Positions 40,374 to 50,929 are shown, counted from the first letter of the stretch. The stretch is DNA of 64,000 bases from Bifidobacterium primatium (GCF_002802875.1 NZ_PEBI01000002.1:460974-524973), one strand, 5' to 3'. Program-made: numbers and translations. The notes: generated by a model from the letters alone, not told the origin.

Positions 40374-43300
40374 ATGACGATGGAATGCACCAGGGATGAG
40401 GCGCTGCAACTGGCGAAGCGCCTGTATATCGGCATGCTCGGGCGTCCGGCCGACGGCATCGGGGCCGATGGAGGCGGGACGCCCTCCGACGATGGACAGC
40501 GAACGTTCCGCGATGACGACGCCGCACAGATCACCAATACGCTGCTGGTCGCCGGCGCACCGCGCAGCGGCAAGACCGATTTCGCATTCGTCGCATTGCT
40601 GGCCGCGCTGGACGAATACGGCGATGATGCCGCGGTGATGACCGTTTCGGGACGAGTCGCCGCCGACGATCTGGGCAACAAGGTGATCGAGCACATCGGC
40701 GCGACCTCGCAGGCACGACCCGTCACCACCCTGTCCGCGCTCGCGTTCCGCATGATTTCGGCGGCCCGTTCGCATGCCGACGAATCCGCGCCGCGACTGC
40801 TCAACGGCGCCGAACAGGATTCGCTGCTGCGTTCCGTGCTCGCCGTGCATGTGGCGCATGTGCAGGCCGGCGACCAATGCGCCACATGCCGGCTGCTCGG
40901 CGCATACTTCGCCGAATCGCACTGGGCCGGCCTCGTCGCCGCGGACGCCGATACAAGGCCGGCATCGGACAGGCAGTCAATGCCGTCAATATCGAGGTCA
41001 ATATCGAGCGGACAATCGTCGATGAACGGGAAGACGACGCCGAACGGACGAGCACTGGCGGACGGACAGACTGACGGCCCGCAGCGCACCGACACGACCG
41101 ACGCCCTGCTGATTCGCGGCATCAGCGATGCGTTCGTCAATCAGCTGCGCGACATGCTGGCCCGCATGAACGAACTCGGCGTGACCCCCGACAGGGAGGA
41201 CGCCATCATCGAGACCCTCGCCGACGAACAGGGCGAGGCCGGCGTGGCCGGCGAACGCCTCGCCGCGCAATGGCGTCTCGCCTTCGCGCTGCGTCGCGAA
41301 TACCAGGCCGCTGTTCTGGACGCCTACCCTGACGAATACCGTCTCGACGCCTCGCAACTGCTCGCCGCCGGAGCAAGGGCGGCTGCCGACACCGATGCTG
41401 CGGACCTGCCGCGTGCCGTCATCGTCGACGACGCACAGGACATGACCCTCGCCGCCATGGCGTTCCTGCAAACGCTGGAACGACGCGGCTGCAAGCTCGT
41501 GCTCGTCGGCAACCCCGACGAAGCCGTGCAGGGATTCCGCGGCTCGTATCCGGAATTCCTGTTCCTCCGCGCGGTACAACCGGCCCCGCACGCCATGGCT
41601 GCCGGCGATGACGATGCCGCCGGCACCATCGACGACCGTAATCTCGGCCGACTCGGCGCGCTCGCCGTCACACTGCGGAACCAAGCCGAAGACAGGCAAG
41701 TCTATGATGTCGGCGAATCCCCGCATATGCGGGGAAACATCGCAGTCAACGGGCATGACGATGCCGTGCGTCAAACCGACGCAACGACCATCCCCGCCGC
41801 ACCCTCGTATCTCGACCTGGTGGCCTCGCGCATATCATTGGGCATTCTCTCCGTGGAGGCGAATCCGCGGCCCGTCGCACGCCGACTCGGCAAGACGCCG
41901 CAGTATCGCGGCGCGATGCCGGTCGTCGCAAGCGACGAGACCCGGGAGCTTTCGAAAGACGGCACCATCCATGGCTCGTTGTACCGCAGCGCCGGCGAGG
42001 AACTCGACGACGTCGTATGGCATGTGAAACGCGCCCACATGGTCGAAGGCCGTTCGTGGAACGACATGGCGGTCATCGCCCACGACAACGCCACCGTACG
42101 TGTGTTCGGCGAACGGCTGCGGCGCGAAGGCGTGCCCGTGCGATACTCCACGGTCACGCGTCCCCTCAAGGAGGAGCCGTTCGTGCAGGGCCTGTTCTCC
42201 ATGATCGAACTGGCGCGACTGCGCAACGAAGGTCTCGCCGGCCGGATGGTCGCCGGCGGGATGTCCGGTCCGCGCGTGCTGGCGGCGCTGGTACGCTCCC
42301 GCATGCGCACGCTGCTCACCAGTCCATTGATCGCCGTGCAGCGGGGGAACGGCAGCCGGCCGATGCGCGTGGACGCCATAGCCTCGGCCCTGCGCTCGCT
42401 GGAATCGCTGTCGCGCGTTGTCGGCCCTGCGACCGACGCTCCCGCATCCGCTGCCGCCACTTCTGCGGCCGACGATAAGGCATCCGACGATATGGCATCC
42501 GACGGGAACGCTGCGCTGCTTTCCATGATGACGCAGTGGCGTGCGCTGTCCGACGCATTATCGTCGGCGCGTTCCGATGAGCGGAACGACACCGGCATCG
42601 TGGTCGATGACTCCGTGTTCAACGACGACACTCCAACCGACGCCATGCAGTTCAACGCCGACGCCATGCTGTTGCTGCTTGCGCAGGGTGGCGTCGGCGC
42701 GGACCAGGTACTGCGGTCGGTGCATGCCGTGCTCGGCGGCCGCGGCGGCCACACCGATCCGGAGGCCGCGGCATTCGCCCGCGCATGGGGGATGATAGGC
42801 GAACTGGCCGAATCCATGCGCACGATGCCGGTGAGAGAGTCGCAATACGTGCTGTGGCAGGCGTGGCAGACCAGCGCAGTGGCCGAACGCTGGCAGCGCG
42901 AGGCATTGGAGAACACCGAAAACGGCCGTGCCGCCAACGACAGGCTCGACGCAGCCATGAGGCTCTTCCAATTCAGCGAATCGTCCGGCGCCAAGCGGGA
43001 CATCATGGCGTTCATCGACCAGGTGCGCAATCTGGAGATCGAGGCCGACTCCCTGGCGCATGTCGGACCGGTCGAGCAGGCGGTGACCCTGACCACGCCG
43101 GCCGGAGCCATCGGCCGGCATTGGAGGCTGGTCTGGCTGCCGGCCATCCAACAGGGCGTCTGGCCGAATCTCGCCGCGCGAAACACCATGTTCGGCACCG
43201 AGGACCTCGCCGACGTCATGCTGCACGGACGCATCGGCACCATCGGCGGAGGCGACATCGCCTCCGGCCGTTCGGAGCGTCTGGCCTCCGTGCTGTATAC

Positions 43301-45053
43301 GGAGAAGAAGAGCCTGCTCGTCGCGCTGACCCGCGCGGACGGGCGAGCATACGTCAGCGCGGTCGCGGACGATGACCATACGCCGTCGGATTTCCTCTAC
43401 GGATTCATGCCGGAACGGTTCCGCCGCACCGAAGAGCCCGAATACGTCGAGGTCGGCCAAGAGGGCGCGTTCTCCGGGCTTGAATTCAGTGCGCGCGGCA
43501 TCGTCGCCGCGGCGCGCGCGACGCTGGCCCGATACTATCGGAACGCCGAAGCCGACGGTTTTGATGCCGCCGACAGTACCGATGCCGCAGATGCCGCACG
43601 CACGCTGGCCTATCTCGCCGAACACGGCGAGAGCGAGGCCGATCCCGCGCACTGGCCGTTCCTGCACACGGCGTCGCAGGGCGTTCCGTCCGAGAACGAT
43701 TACATATCGGATGATGCCGCGACGAACGATGCGGACGCCGCGTCCGTCGGCTCCCCGAACGCCGCCGTATTCGCCATGGAGTCCCTGCCGACCGGCGTGC
43801 CGGCGAAGGAGCGGGAACGGTTCTCCGACGACGACGGGAAGACCACCGTGGTCACGCTGTCGCCGTCCGCCGTGGACGGCATCTGGAACTGCCCCGTCTG
43901 CTGGCTTATGGACAACCGGTTCGCCGGCCCCCGCCCCTCCGGCGTGGCCTCCGGATTCGGCACCATCATCCACGCGGTCGCCGAACGGGCCAGCGCCGAA
44001 CATCTCGACCTGCCCGAACAATGGGACGGCATGATGCGCGACGACGCGGTGCAACGCATAACCGACCGCATGGTCGAGATCTACCAGGAGCTGCGCGTCG
44101 ACCCCGACGACGCCGCAAGCGTGGCCGAACGCTACGCCGCCCTGCGCAAGGACCGTTCCGCCACCGGACTGCTGCGTCATATCGCCGAATACTTCGTCGA
44201 CAGCAACGACTCCGTCTATGCGGCGACGAAGAAGACCGCCATACCGGTCGGCACGCTTGTGGCCGCCGAATGCGAGAAACCGTTCGTCGCCCGGTTCGGA
44301 CTCGACGACATCGTCCGCGCATACAACGCCGTCCCCGACCGCGAGCCGGTCGATGCCGACGAACTCTACGCCATCATGGGCGCACTCGTCGGCGAATGGC
44401 CGCAGGGCATGCGGCCGGACATCGGCATCCGCATCTCCGGCCGCATGGACCGTATGGAAGTACGTCGGACCGAGGATGGCCACAGGCAGATTCGCCTCAT
44501 CGACTACAAGACCGGCCGCACCCGAACCGCCAAGCAGGGGTTCAGCGACCTGCAGCTCGTGTGCTATCAGCTCGGCCTGCTGTTCGACGAACAGGCGCGA
44601 CGGGGCGGCGGCACGGGATCCGGCGTCGCGGACGTGGACATCGCCCAATCCGGGCTGTTCTTTGTGGCGGACAATGCCTCGCCGTCGAATTTCTACGGTC
44701 CGGAGGGCTGCCATCAGCCCGCGCTGTTCCGCGACGGCCATCTCAATGCCGACGGATTCCTGCCGCGCAATCGCGTCGGCATGCTGTCCCGATTGTTCGA
44801 CGACCCCGAACTGCCGGCCATGCGGCCCGACGACGTCGGCGAGGCCGCATGGAGGCGTCTGCTCGGCGAGCGCGGCACGCAGACGCTGTGGGCGCTGACC
44901 ATGATTGCCCGCGTGTTCTATGCCGCCGGAGCCGTCGAATCGCAGCGGCTGGTGGCGCATCCCGATCCCGCGCACGTCGACGGCTGCTGGCATAAGGACA
45001 GCTGCCCGGCCTGCGCCGACGACATCACATCCGTACTGGAGGTCCGCTCATGA
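40374..45053 (+). CDS. AdnA-like helicase-nuclease subunit (UvrD-type motor plus RecB-type nuclease)
   Basis: The product is 1559 aa, far longer than mycobacterial AdnA (about 1050) because of Asp/Ala-rich insertions. Walker A GAPRSGKT lies at about 60-67 and a Walker B of the form VDDAQD at about 348-353 (DExQ is usual). Motif VI-like VALTRA is present, but motif V (KGLEW) is missing, so the motor is probably weak. The RecB-type nuclease at the end has His in GTIIHAVAERA, Asp in GRMDRMEV, LIDYKTGR (about 1374-1381) and QLVCYQL. Cysteines in NCPVC (about 1172) and CWHKDSCPAC (about 1538-1548) would hold an Fe-S cluster. Start ATG 40374 has GTGGTGGG; two earlier in-frame starts are weaker. The stop overlaps the next gene by ATGA. 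Confidence 0.85.
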   Translation: MTMECTRDEALQLAKRLYIGMLGRPADGIGADGGGTPSDDGQRTFRDDDAAQITNTLLVAGAPRSGKTDFAFVALLAALDEYGDDAAVMTVSGRVAADDLGNKVIEHIGATSQARPVTTLSALAFRMISAARSHADESAPRLLNGAEQDSLLRSVLAVHVAHVQAGDQCATCRLLGAYFAESHWAGLVAADADTRPASDRQSMPSISRSISSGQSSMNGKTTPNGRALADGQTDGPQRTDTTDALLIRGISDAFVNQLRDMLARMNELGVTPDREDAIIETLADEQGEAGVAGERLAAQWRLAFALRREYQAAVLDAYPDEYRLDASQLLAAGARAAADTDAADLPRAVIVDDAQDMTLAAMAFLQTLERRGCKLVLVGNPDEAVQGFRGSYPEFLFLRAVQPAPHAMAAGDDDAAGTIDDRNLGRLGALAVTLRNQAEDRQVYDVGESPHMRGNIAVNGHDDAVRQTDATTIPAAPSYLDLVASRISLGILSVEANPRPVARRLGKTPQYRGAMPVVASDETRELSKDGTIHGSLYRSAGEELDDVVWHVKRAHMVEGRSWNDMAVIAHDNATVRVFGERLRREGVPVRYSTVTRPLKEEPFVQGLFSMIELARLRNEGLAGRMVAGGMSGPRVLAALVRSRMRTLLTSPLIAVQRGNGSRPMRVDAIASALRSLESLSRVVGPATDAPASAAATSAADDKASDDMASDGNAALLSMMTQWRALSDALSSARSDERNDTGIVVDDSVFNDDTPTDAMQFNADAMLLLLAQGGVGADQVLRSVHAVLGGRGGHTDPEAAAFARAWGMIGELAESMRTMPVRESQYVLWQAWQTSAVAERWQREALENTENGRAANDRLDAAMRLFQFSESSGAKRDIMAFIDQVRNLEIEADSLAHVGPVEQAVTLTTPAGAIGRHWRLVWLPAIQQGVWPNLAARNTMFGTEDLADVMLHGRIGTIGGGDIASGRSERLASVLYTEKKSLLVALTRADGRAYVSAVADDDHTPSDFLYGFMPERFRRTEEPEYVEVGQEGAFSGLEFSARGIVAAARATLARYYRNAEADGFDAADSTDAADAARTLAYLAEHGESEADPAHWPFLHTASQGVPSENDYISDDAATNDADAASVGSPNAAVFAMESLPTGVPAKERERFSDDDGKTTVVTLSPSAVDGIWNCPVCWLMDNRFAGPRPSGVASGFGTIIHAVAERASAEHLDLPEQWDGMMRDDAVQRITDRMVEIYQELRVDPDDAASVAERYAALRKDRSATGLLRHIAEYFVDSNDSVYAATKKTAIPVGTLVAAECEKPFVARFGLDDIVRAYNAVPDREPVDADELYAIMGALVGEWPQGMRPDIGIRISGRMDRMEVRRTEDGHRQIRLIDYKTGRTRTAKQGFSDLQLVCYQLGLLFDEQARRGGGTGSGVADVDIAQSGLFFVADNASPSNFYGPEGCHQPALFRDGHLNADGFLPRNRVGMLSRLFDDPELPAMRPDDVGEAAWRRLLGERGTQTLWALTMIARVFYAAGAVESQRLVAHPDPAHVDGCWHKDSCPACADDITSVLEVRS

Positions 45054-48000
45054 CGACGTTCACCGACACCGCGGAACAGGCCGCGGTCATCAACGCGCCC
45101 GCGCGCGACAATGTGCTGGTGGTGGCCGGCGCCGGCTCCGGCAAGACCTATACCATGACCCGGCGCATCATTTCATTGATCGAACGGGGTGTGCCGGCCG
45201 AACGCATACTCGGTCTGACGTTCACCCGCAAGGCGGCGTCCGAACTGCTGTCGCGAGTGTCGGCCGCCGTATTGTCGGCGTCGTCCGACGGAGACGCCGA
45301 CGGGAACGTCGATGCTGCGGCCGCCGTCGATCCCGACCGTGCGTTCCTGAAGCCCGACATCTTCACCTACGACGCGTTCTTCCAATCCATCGTGCGTCAA
45401 TACGGCCTGCTTGTCGGCATGGACCAGAACACGCAGCCGTTGAGCGACGCCGGCGCGTTCCAGCTGGCCGGCGACGTGGTCGGCCGGCACATGACGCTGC
45501 TGTTCGCTGACGGCAACGACGATGATGCCGGTGCCGACGGGGATTCCGCGCCGACGCCGGACGACGGCGAGTCCGACCTCGGCGCCTTCTCCACGCTGAC
45601 CGGCCAGCTGATGGCGTTGTCCCACGCGATATCCGATGCGATGATCGGCGGCGACGTCATGACGTTCCACGACGCCGTGGAACGTGTACGCCGATGGGAT
45701 GCCGCGTTCATCGAACGGCTGACGGCGGCCATGGGCGACGAGACCGTCGCGACGACGGAGCCGAAGTTCAGCAAGCCGCCGAAACGCCTGAAGAAGGACA
45801 CGGACGACTCTTATGCGGAGAAACTTGCGGCGTTCGAGGCGAAGCGGCGCGAGGAGATTCATCGTCATGCGGTCTTCTCCTGCGGCAGGCTGCTGTCGTC
45901 GACGCGGCGTCGTGAACTGCTGCTCACGCTCGCCGAGGAGTTCCACGAGGCGAAGCGTCGCGCCAACATGGCCGAGTTCAGCGACTTCACCATCGCCGCG
46001 TTCCAGCTGGTGCGACGGTTCCCGTCGATCGGCGAGGAATACCGTCGTCGATACTCGCATGTGTTCCTGGACGAGTACCAGGACACCTCCACCACGCAGG
46101 CCACGCTGCTGGCCGCGTTGTTCCACGTGGAACCTGGCGAGGCCCGGAATCGTGGGGCTTCGGCGCATACCGCGGTCAACGCCGTGGGCGATCCGTTCCA
46201 GTCCATCTATGCGTGGCGAGGAGCCAGTCCCGGCGCCTTCCGCATGTTCCAGCATGATTTCGGCATGGACGCGCATGATCGTCCGTATGCGTTGTCGCAG
46301 ACCCGACGCAATTCGCGCATCGTGCTCGAGGCCGCCAACGACCTGACCATACCGCTGCGCCGGATTCCACGACGTCCCGGCAGCTCGCTGATGCGCGAGG
46401 TGGACGTCGCCGCGCTGAATCCCATGGAGCAGGCGCCACAGGGTACGCTCGGTGTGCAGGGGTACACGAACCTCGGTCAGGAGATCGACGCCGTGGTGCG
46501 GTTCGCCAGGAAGGCCATCGCGTTGTACGGCGTCGACGCCGAAACCGGCGAGCGCCGTGGCGGCACGCATGTGGCGGTGCTGTTCCGGTCCAAGACCGCG
46601 CTGCCCGCATATCGCGACGCCTTGGAGGACGCCGGCCTCACCTGCGAGGTCGTGGGATATTCGGCGTTGCTGGAGCGTCCGGAGGTGCGCGATCTGCTGG
46701 CGTTGCTGCATGCGGTCGCCGATCACACCGACACCGGTGCGCTCATGCGGCTCATGGCCACGCCGCGTTTCGGCCTCAGCGCCGACGATCTGAAGGCCGT
46801 CGCGGCCATGGCCGACCAGCGGAATCTGGAGTACCGGTATCGTGCGCTCGTCGAGGCCGGTCTGGCGTCGGGCGATGAGCCTCGCCGCGAGTGGGGCGGC
46901 ATCGTCGCCGCCCACCGTGACGTCGTGCCCAACGGCGTATTCCTGGCCGACGTGCTGATGGGCGAGCATGTGGAGCGCATGCTGCGGTCTGCTGTGGATT
47001 CCGCGGTATCGGGGGCGCAGCCCGGACGGTCGATATCCGATGGGGGAGTGCGGCTGCTGGCCGGGGTCTCCCATATGCTGCGGGCCGTGGAGGCGGCGGC
47101 GCATCGCCCTCTCGTCGACGTCATCCGCGTGGCCGTCGAGGCGTTGGGGCTCGACATCGACTGCGTGGTCGCGCAATCCATGGCCGACGCGTCCGACCGG
47201 CGAACGCCCACCGATGCGCGTGTCTCCATCGACGCCGTCATCGACCTGGCCAACACGTATCTGCAGGAGCTGCCCGACGGCACGTCGCCGTCGCTGCGAG
47301 GCTTCGTCTCCTGGGTCGACGCGCTGGGCTCGGTGCCCGAGGCCTCGCAGGGCGTCAGCTCGGGCAAGGCCGACGTCACGCTGATGACCATCCACCAGTC
47401 GAAGGGTCTCGAATGGGACGCCGTCGCCGTGGTCGGGCTGAAGAAGCGCGGATTCCCCAGCTCGCAGGGCGATCACCTGAGCGTCAAACCCGACGACGAG
47501 CATATCGGGGGAGTGAGGGACGGTGTCTGGGAGCCGCCGGAATACCGCGAGACCGCACGCACATGGCTGGTGAACCCGACCGCCGTCCCGGTGCCGATCC
47601 GTGTGGATTCCGGCATCCTGCCGCGCTTCCCCCACGACGCCGACGTGGAATCCGATCCGGTCGCGGGGCTTGACGGTCTGGCCACGGCGGAGGCCATCGC
47701 CGCCGAGGCGTTCGTCGCCGATGGCGAGGCGATCGCTTCGGCGGCGGCAGCCGGATCGGCGGATGCCGCGCCGTCCGATGCCGAAGGACGCTTCCTCAGC
47801 CAGGAGGAGGAGTACGGCCGGCGTCTCCATGCCGATGAACGTCGTCTGATGTATGTGGCATTGACCCGCGCCCGGTACGATGCCATGCTCACGTTCAGTG
47901 CCGACGGCGACACGTCGCCGCTGCCGGCCGACGACGCCAAGCCGCTGGACGTCGAACGTGCCGCATCGAACTTCTGGATGGAGGTGCACGAGGCGTTCGC

Positions 48001-49261
48001 CGCACACGGTCAGGCCGTCCACAAGCCCATGAACGTCGGTTCCGCGGCCGAGGGCGGGACGTCGGTTCCGTCGGCGCTGACGCAGTCCGTCGCCGGACTG
48101 TTCGTCGGCGAGCGCGCACAGGAGTATGAGAACGTCGTCGTCGGCGGTGCATGGCTCGACCCCCGCGACGGCATCGACGGCGAGCCGGAGCATCCCTGGC
48201 CTCGTCCGCTGGAATCCACGGTGGCCGATGCGATGCGCCGCAGCGCGCAGGCCGTCCGGCGGCGTATGGCCGACGATGGCCACGGCGGCCGGTCCGCGGC
48301 CGAGGGGCCTGACGGCGTCGTGTCCGGCTCCACGGATGGTCCGACGCTGTTCGATTACGCCAGAAGACTGGCGGAGGCCGGACTGCTGTCGTCGTCCGCA
48401 GGCGCCGGCGAAGACGATGCGTCGGCCCGTCCGGACGACGTCGCCGCGCTGCGCGCCAAAGGCGAGCGCATCCTGATGGCCGGACGTCAGAACGTCACGG
48501 CCATCCAGACGCGTGCCTCCGCGCTGGACGACGGCGGTTCGGAGACCGAGCGCCGGCTGTGGGCCGGCATCGTCCGGCCGATTCCGCGCGTCGCCTCGCC
48601 GAGTGCGCAGGCCGGCACGGTATTCCATGACTGGGCGGCGCGCTTCATCTGCCCGAACGGCGGCGACGCCATGACGGCATCCGGCGACATGGCCGTCGGA
48701 TCGCGCGCGGCCATGGTGGACGATCTTCGACGCCGGGAACGCGGGCTTGTGCAAGATGCGGCATCCGACGACGGGACGCCCGCCGGGCCTGACGGCGGCG
48801 TTACGGCCCCGTCCGTCGACAAGCGGCTGCTGACATGGCAGCGCCGCCTCGCCGATTCGCGATGGGCCGCCCGCCGTGCGGTCTGGGCGGAACGCTCCAT
48901 CGTCGTCGCCGTGAAGGACGGCTCAGGCACGACGCGGATCGTCGACGGCAAGCTCGACGCCGTGTTCCGCGGAGGCCTCGACCCCGACGATCCGGGCAAG
49001 CGTTTCACGGTCGTCGACTGGAAGACCGGACGCAAGCCGCACGACACGCAGGACATCAACGGCAAACTTGCCCAGCTCGACCTGTATCGGCTACTGTTGT
49101 CGCGAATCGAAGGGGTACCGTTGGCAAGCATCGACGCCACGCTGTACTACCTGAGCGTTGACGACGAAGCGGAACGCGAACTGCATGCCCTGCCCAGAAG
49201 CGAGGCCGAGATCATCAGTGAGCTTGACGGCGGTTTGCCCCCGCAGTCGGATAACGATTAA
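45050..49261 (+). CDS. AdnB-like helicase-nuclease subunit
   Basis: The product is 1403 aa. Intact SF1 motor: Walker A AGAGSGKT (about 27-34) within VVVAGAGSGKTYT, Walker B LDEYQD (about 340-345), motif IV-like AVNAVGDPFQSIYAWRGA, motif V TIHQSKGLEWD, and motif VI MYVALTRARYD. The C-terminal RecB-type nuclease has His in GTVFHDWAARF, Asp in GKLDAVFRG, VVDWKTGR (about 1321-1328) and QLDLYRL. It has insertions rich in Ala/Asp. Gene order (AdnA-type then AdnB-type, overlapping by ATGA) is as in mycobacteria, where AdnAB resects double-strand-break ends. AdnB is the main motor there; its motor also looks the better preserved here. Confidence 0.87.
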   Translation: MTTFTDTAEQAAVINAPARDNVLVVAGAGSGKTYTMTRRIISLIERGVPAERILGLTFTRKAASELLSRVSAAVLSASSDGDADGNVDAAAAVDPDRAFLKPDIFTYDAFFQSIVRQYGLLVGMDQNTQPLSDAGAFQLAGDVVGRHMTLLFADGNDDDAGADGDSAPTPDDGESDLGAFSTLTGQLMALSHAISDAMIGGDVMTFHDAVERVRRWDAAFIERLTAAMGDETVATTEPKFSKPPKRLKKDTDDSYAEKLAAFEAKRREEIHRHAVFSCGRLLSSTRRRELLLTLAEEFHEAKRRANMAEFSDFTIAAFQLVRRFPSIGEEYRRRYSHVFLDEYQDTSTTQATLLAALFHVEPGEARNRGASAHTAVNAVGDPFQSIYAWRGASPGAFRMFQHDFGMDAHDRPYALSQTRRNSRIVLEAANDLTIPLRRIPRRPGSSLMREVDVAALNPMEQAPQGTLGVQGYTNLGQEIDAVVRFARKAIALYGVDAETGERRGGTHVAVLFRSKTALPAYRDALEDAGLTCEVVGYSALLERPEVRDLLALLHAVADHTDTGALMRLMATPRFGLSADDLKAVAAMADQRNLEYRYRALVEAGLASGDEPRREWGGIVAAHRDVVPNGVFLADVLMGEHVERMLRSAVDSAVSGAQPGRSISDGGVRLLAGVSHMLRAVEAAAHRPLVDVIRVAVEALGLDIDCVVAQSMADASDRRTPTDARVSIDAVIDLANTYLQELPDGTSPSLRGFVSWVDALGSVPEASQGVSSGKADVTLMTIHQSKGLEWDAVAVVGLKKRGFPSSQGDHLSVKPDDEHIGGVRDGVWEPPEYRETARTWLVNPTAVPVPIRVDSGILPRFPHDADVESDPVAGLDGLATAEAIAAEAFVADGEAIASAAAAGSADAAPSDAEGRFLSQEEEYGRRLHADERRLMYVALTRARYDAMLTFSADGDTSPLPADDAKPLDVERAASNFWMEVHEAFAAHGQAVHKPMNVGSAAEGGTSVPSALTQSVAGLFVGERAQEYENVVVGGAWLDPRDGIDGEPEHPWPRPLESTVADAMRRSAQAVRRRMADDGHGGRSAAEGPDGVVSGSTDGPTLFDYARRLAEAGLLSSSAGAGEDDASARPDDVAALRAKGERILMAGRQNVTAIQTRASALDDGGSETERRLWAGIVRPIPRVASPSAQAGTVFHDWAARFICPNGGDAMTASGDMAVGSRAAMVDDLRRRERGLVQDAASDDGTPAGPDGGVTAPSVDKRLLTWQRRLADSRWAARRAVWAERSIVVAVKDGSGTTRIVDGKLDAVFRGGLDPDDPGKRFTVVDWKTGRKPHDTQDINGKLAQLDLYRLLLSRIEGVPLASIDATLYYLSVDDEAERELHALPRSEAEIISELDGGLPPQSDND

Positions 49262-49371
49262 CGCGAGCGGAAGCCAGGCCGCCCGCCGCGGCCACGGAAC
49301 GACGTGGGCGTGGCGGAATCCCTGCCCATCGGATTGGACGCGGGGCGGCTGGTTCGATGGCGCCCCACCCG

Positions 49372-49377
49372 TATTAT
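49372..49377 (+). promoter_or_regulatory. Candidate -10 box of the first MFS gene
   Basis: TATTAT lies 24 nt before the ATG at 49401, in a 139-bp spacer that also holds the inverted pair GGGGCG/CGCCCC. No convincing -35 is seen. Confidence 0.3.
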
Positions 49378-49400
49378 CGAGTCCGAGGAAACGATACCGA

Positions 49401-50747
49401 ATGTCGAATTCGCATCCGAACGCATCGCGCCAGACCATCCGCCGAACACCGGGCAGACGTCGCGAATCCCCATACAGGACCATCTTCCGAACACCCGGAG
49501 CCAAGGCCTTCTCCGCTGCGGCCGCCGTGGCGCGACTGCCCATCTCGATGATGGGCCTGGGCATCGTGCTGGCCCTCAACCACATCTACGACAACTGGAC
49601 CACGGCGGGCGTGATGAGCGCCGTCTACGTGCTGTCCGCCGCCGTGGTCACGCCGTTCTACGCGCGTCTGTTCGACCGGTTCGGCCAGCGCAGGGTCGGT
49701 CGCGTGGCACTGGTGCTGCAGGTCGTCGCCATGCTGTCGTTCGCGCTCGGCGCCCTGCTTCGCATACCCATCCCCGCGTTGTTCGTGCTGGCGGTGCTCA
49801 TGGGCATCACCCAGTTCGCATTCGGTGCGCTCGTACGAACCCGCTGGGCATGGGCGCTGCGCGGGGAAAGGGACGATACGCTGCTCAACGCCGCCTACGC
49901 GTTCGAATCCGCCGTCGACGAGACGGTCTTCGTGCTTGGACCGATCCTCGCCGCGTTCCTCGCCACCTCCGTGCATCCCGTCTCTCAGCTGGTCATGCCG
50001 GCGCTGTGCGCGCTCGGAGGCGGCATGGTGTTCTTCTCGCTGAAATCCACGCAGCCGCCGGTGATCGCCACCGTCGCAGACGTCGCATCCGACGGATCCG
50101 GCAGCGTGGTCGGCGGAGACGGCAACGTGCGTGAAGGCGCCGGCACCCGTAGGATACGTGCACGCGGCCATGTACGCAGTGCGCTGGTCTATCCGGGCAT
50201 CGCCCTGCTGGTCGTCGTGTTCGTGGCGTTCAACATGAGCTTCTCCGCATTCGACGTGTCGGTAACGGCCATCACCAAATCCATGGGAATCGAGAAGATC
50301 GTCGGCCTGCAGCTCGCCCTGTTCGCCGTCGGATCGCTCGTCGGCGCACTCGTGTTCGGCTCGCTCAAGCTCAAAGGCTCCCACTGGAGCCACATGGTCG
50401 TGTTGCTCGCCGCGCTCTCCGTATGGTACGTGGGCTTCCGCATGAGCGCCGACAGCCTCGTCGTGCTCGGCATCCTCGAGGTGTTCGCCGGCCTGTTCGT
50501 GGCGCCCACGTTCGCCACCGGCAACCTCATCGTCAAGGACATCGTGCCCGACGAATCGCTCACGGAGGGACTCTCCTGGCTCGCCACCGGCAACTCGGTC
50601 GGCGTCTCGCTCGGCTCATCGGTCGCCGGCATCGTGCTCGACGCCTACGGAACCCACGCCGGCATGTGGATTCCGTTCGCCGCCACCGCCTGCTCCGTCC
50701 CCCTCGCCGCCCTCGCCTGGCTCCTCGCCCGTCGTCGCCGCCGGTGA
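49401..50747 (+). CDS. MFS transporter 1
   Basis: The product is 448 aa with 12 predicted membrane segments after a basic N-terminus of about 35 residues. The conserved loop 2-3 motif appears as ARLFDRFGQRRVGR, and the middle linker (VASDGSGSVVGGDGNV) is polar. GAGGAA precedes the ATG by about 10 nt, which decides the start, since the reading frame itself continues well upstream inside the AdnB gene. The gene is on the same strand as AdnB and 139 bp away. Substrate unknown; the composition suggests a drug- or sugar-efflux-type MFS. Confidence 0.8.
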   Translation: MSNSHPNASRQTIRRTPGRRRESPYRTIFRTPGAKAFSAAAAVARLPISMMGLGIVLALNHIYDNWTTAGVMSAVYVLSAAVVTPFYARLFDRFGQRRVGRVALVLQVVAMLSFALGALLRIPIPALFVLAVLMGITQFAFGALVRTRWAWALRGERDDTLLNAAYAFESAVDETVFVLGPILAAFLATSVHPVSQLVMPALCALGGGMVFFSLKSTQPPVIATVADVASDGSGSVVGGDGNVREGAGTRRIRARGHVRSALVYPGIALLVVVFVAFNMSFSAFDVSVTAITKSMGIEKIVGLQLALFAVGSLVGALVFGSLKLKGSHWSHMVVLLAALSVWYVGFRMSADSLVVLGILEVFAGLFVAPTFATGNLIVKDIVPDESLTEGLSWLATGNSVGVSLGSSVAGIVLDAYGTHAGMWIPFAATACSVPLAALAWLLARRRRR

Positions 50748-50765
50748 CGCGGAGCCTCCTGCCAC

Positions 50766-50889
50766 GTTGCTCACCGATTCCGCCGTTTGTCCGGTCGCTC
50801 ACTGTTTCCCGCCGCAAACGGACGGTTTCGCCGGCGTGTCGTGGCGGGAATCGGTGAGCGACCATGCTCGCGTCGGATTCGGTGAGTAA
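50766..50889. repeat. Cluster of four copies of a GGCGGGAATCGGTGAGCGACC element
   Basis: Copies 1 (about 50769-50784) and 2 (about 50793-50812) read on the minus strand, copies 3 (50843-50863) and 4 (about 50871-50889, CGTCGGATTCGGTGAG) on the plus strand, so the outer pair 1 and 3 form an imperfect stem. An inner CCGTTTG/CAAACGG pair adds to it. The array fills most of the 182-bp gap between two MFS genes. Confidence 0.65.
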
Positions 50890-50929
50890 TCGTGGGAGTC
50901 GATATGCCGGCGTGCGTACGATGGGCGGT

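Noticed and set aside
42558-44993. 811-codon minus-strand ORF opposite the AdnA-like gene
   Set aside because: Shadow; the plus strand carries helicase and nuclease motifs.
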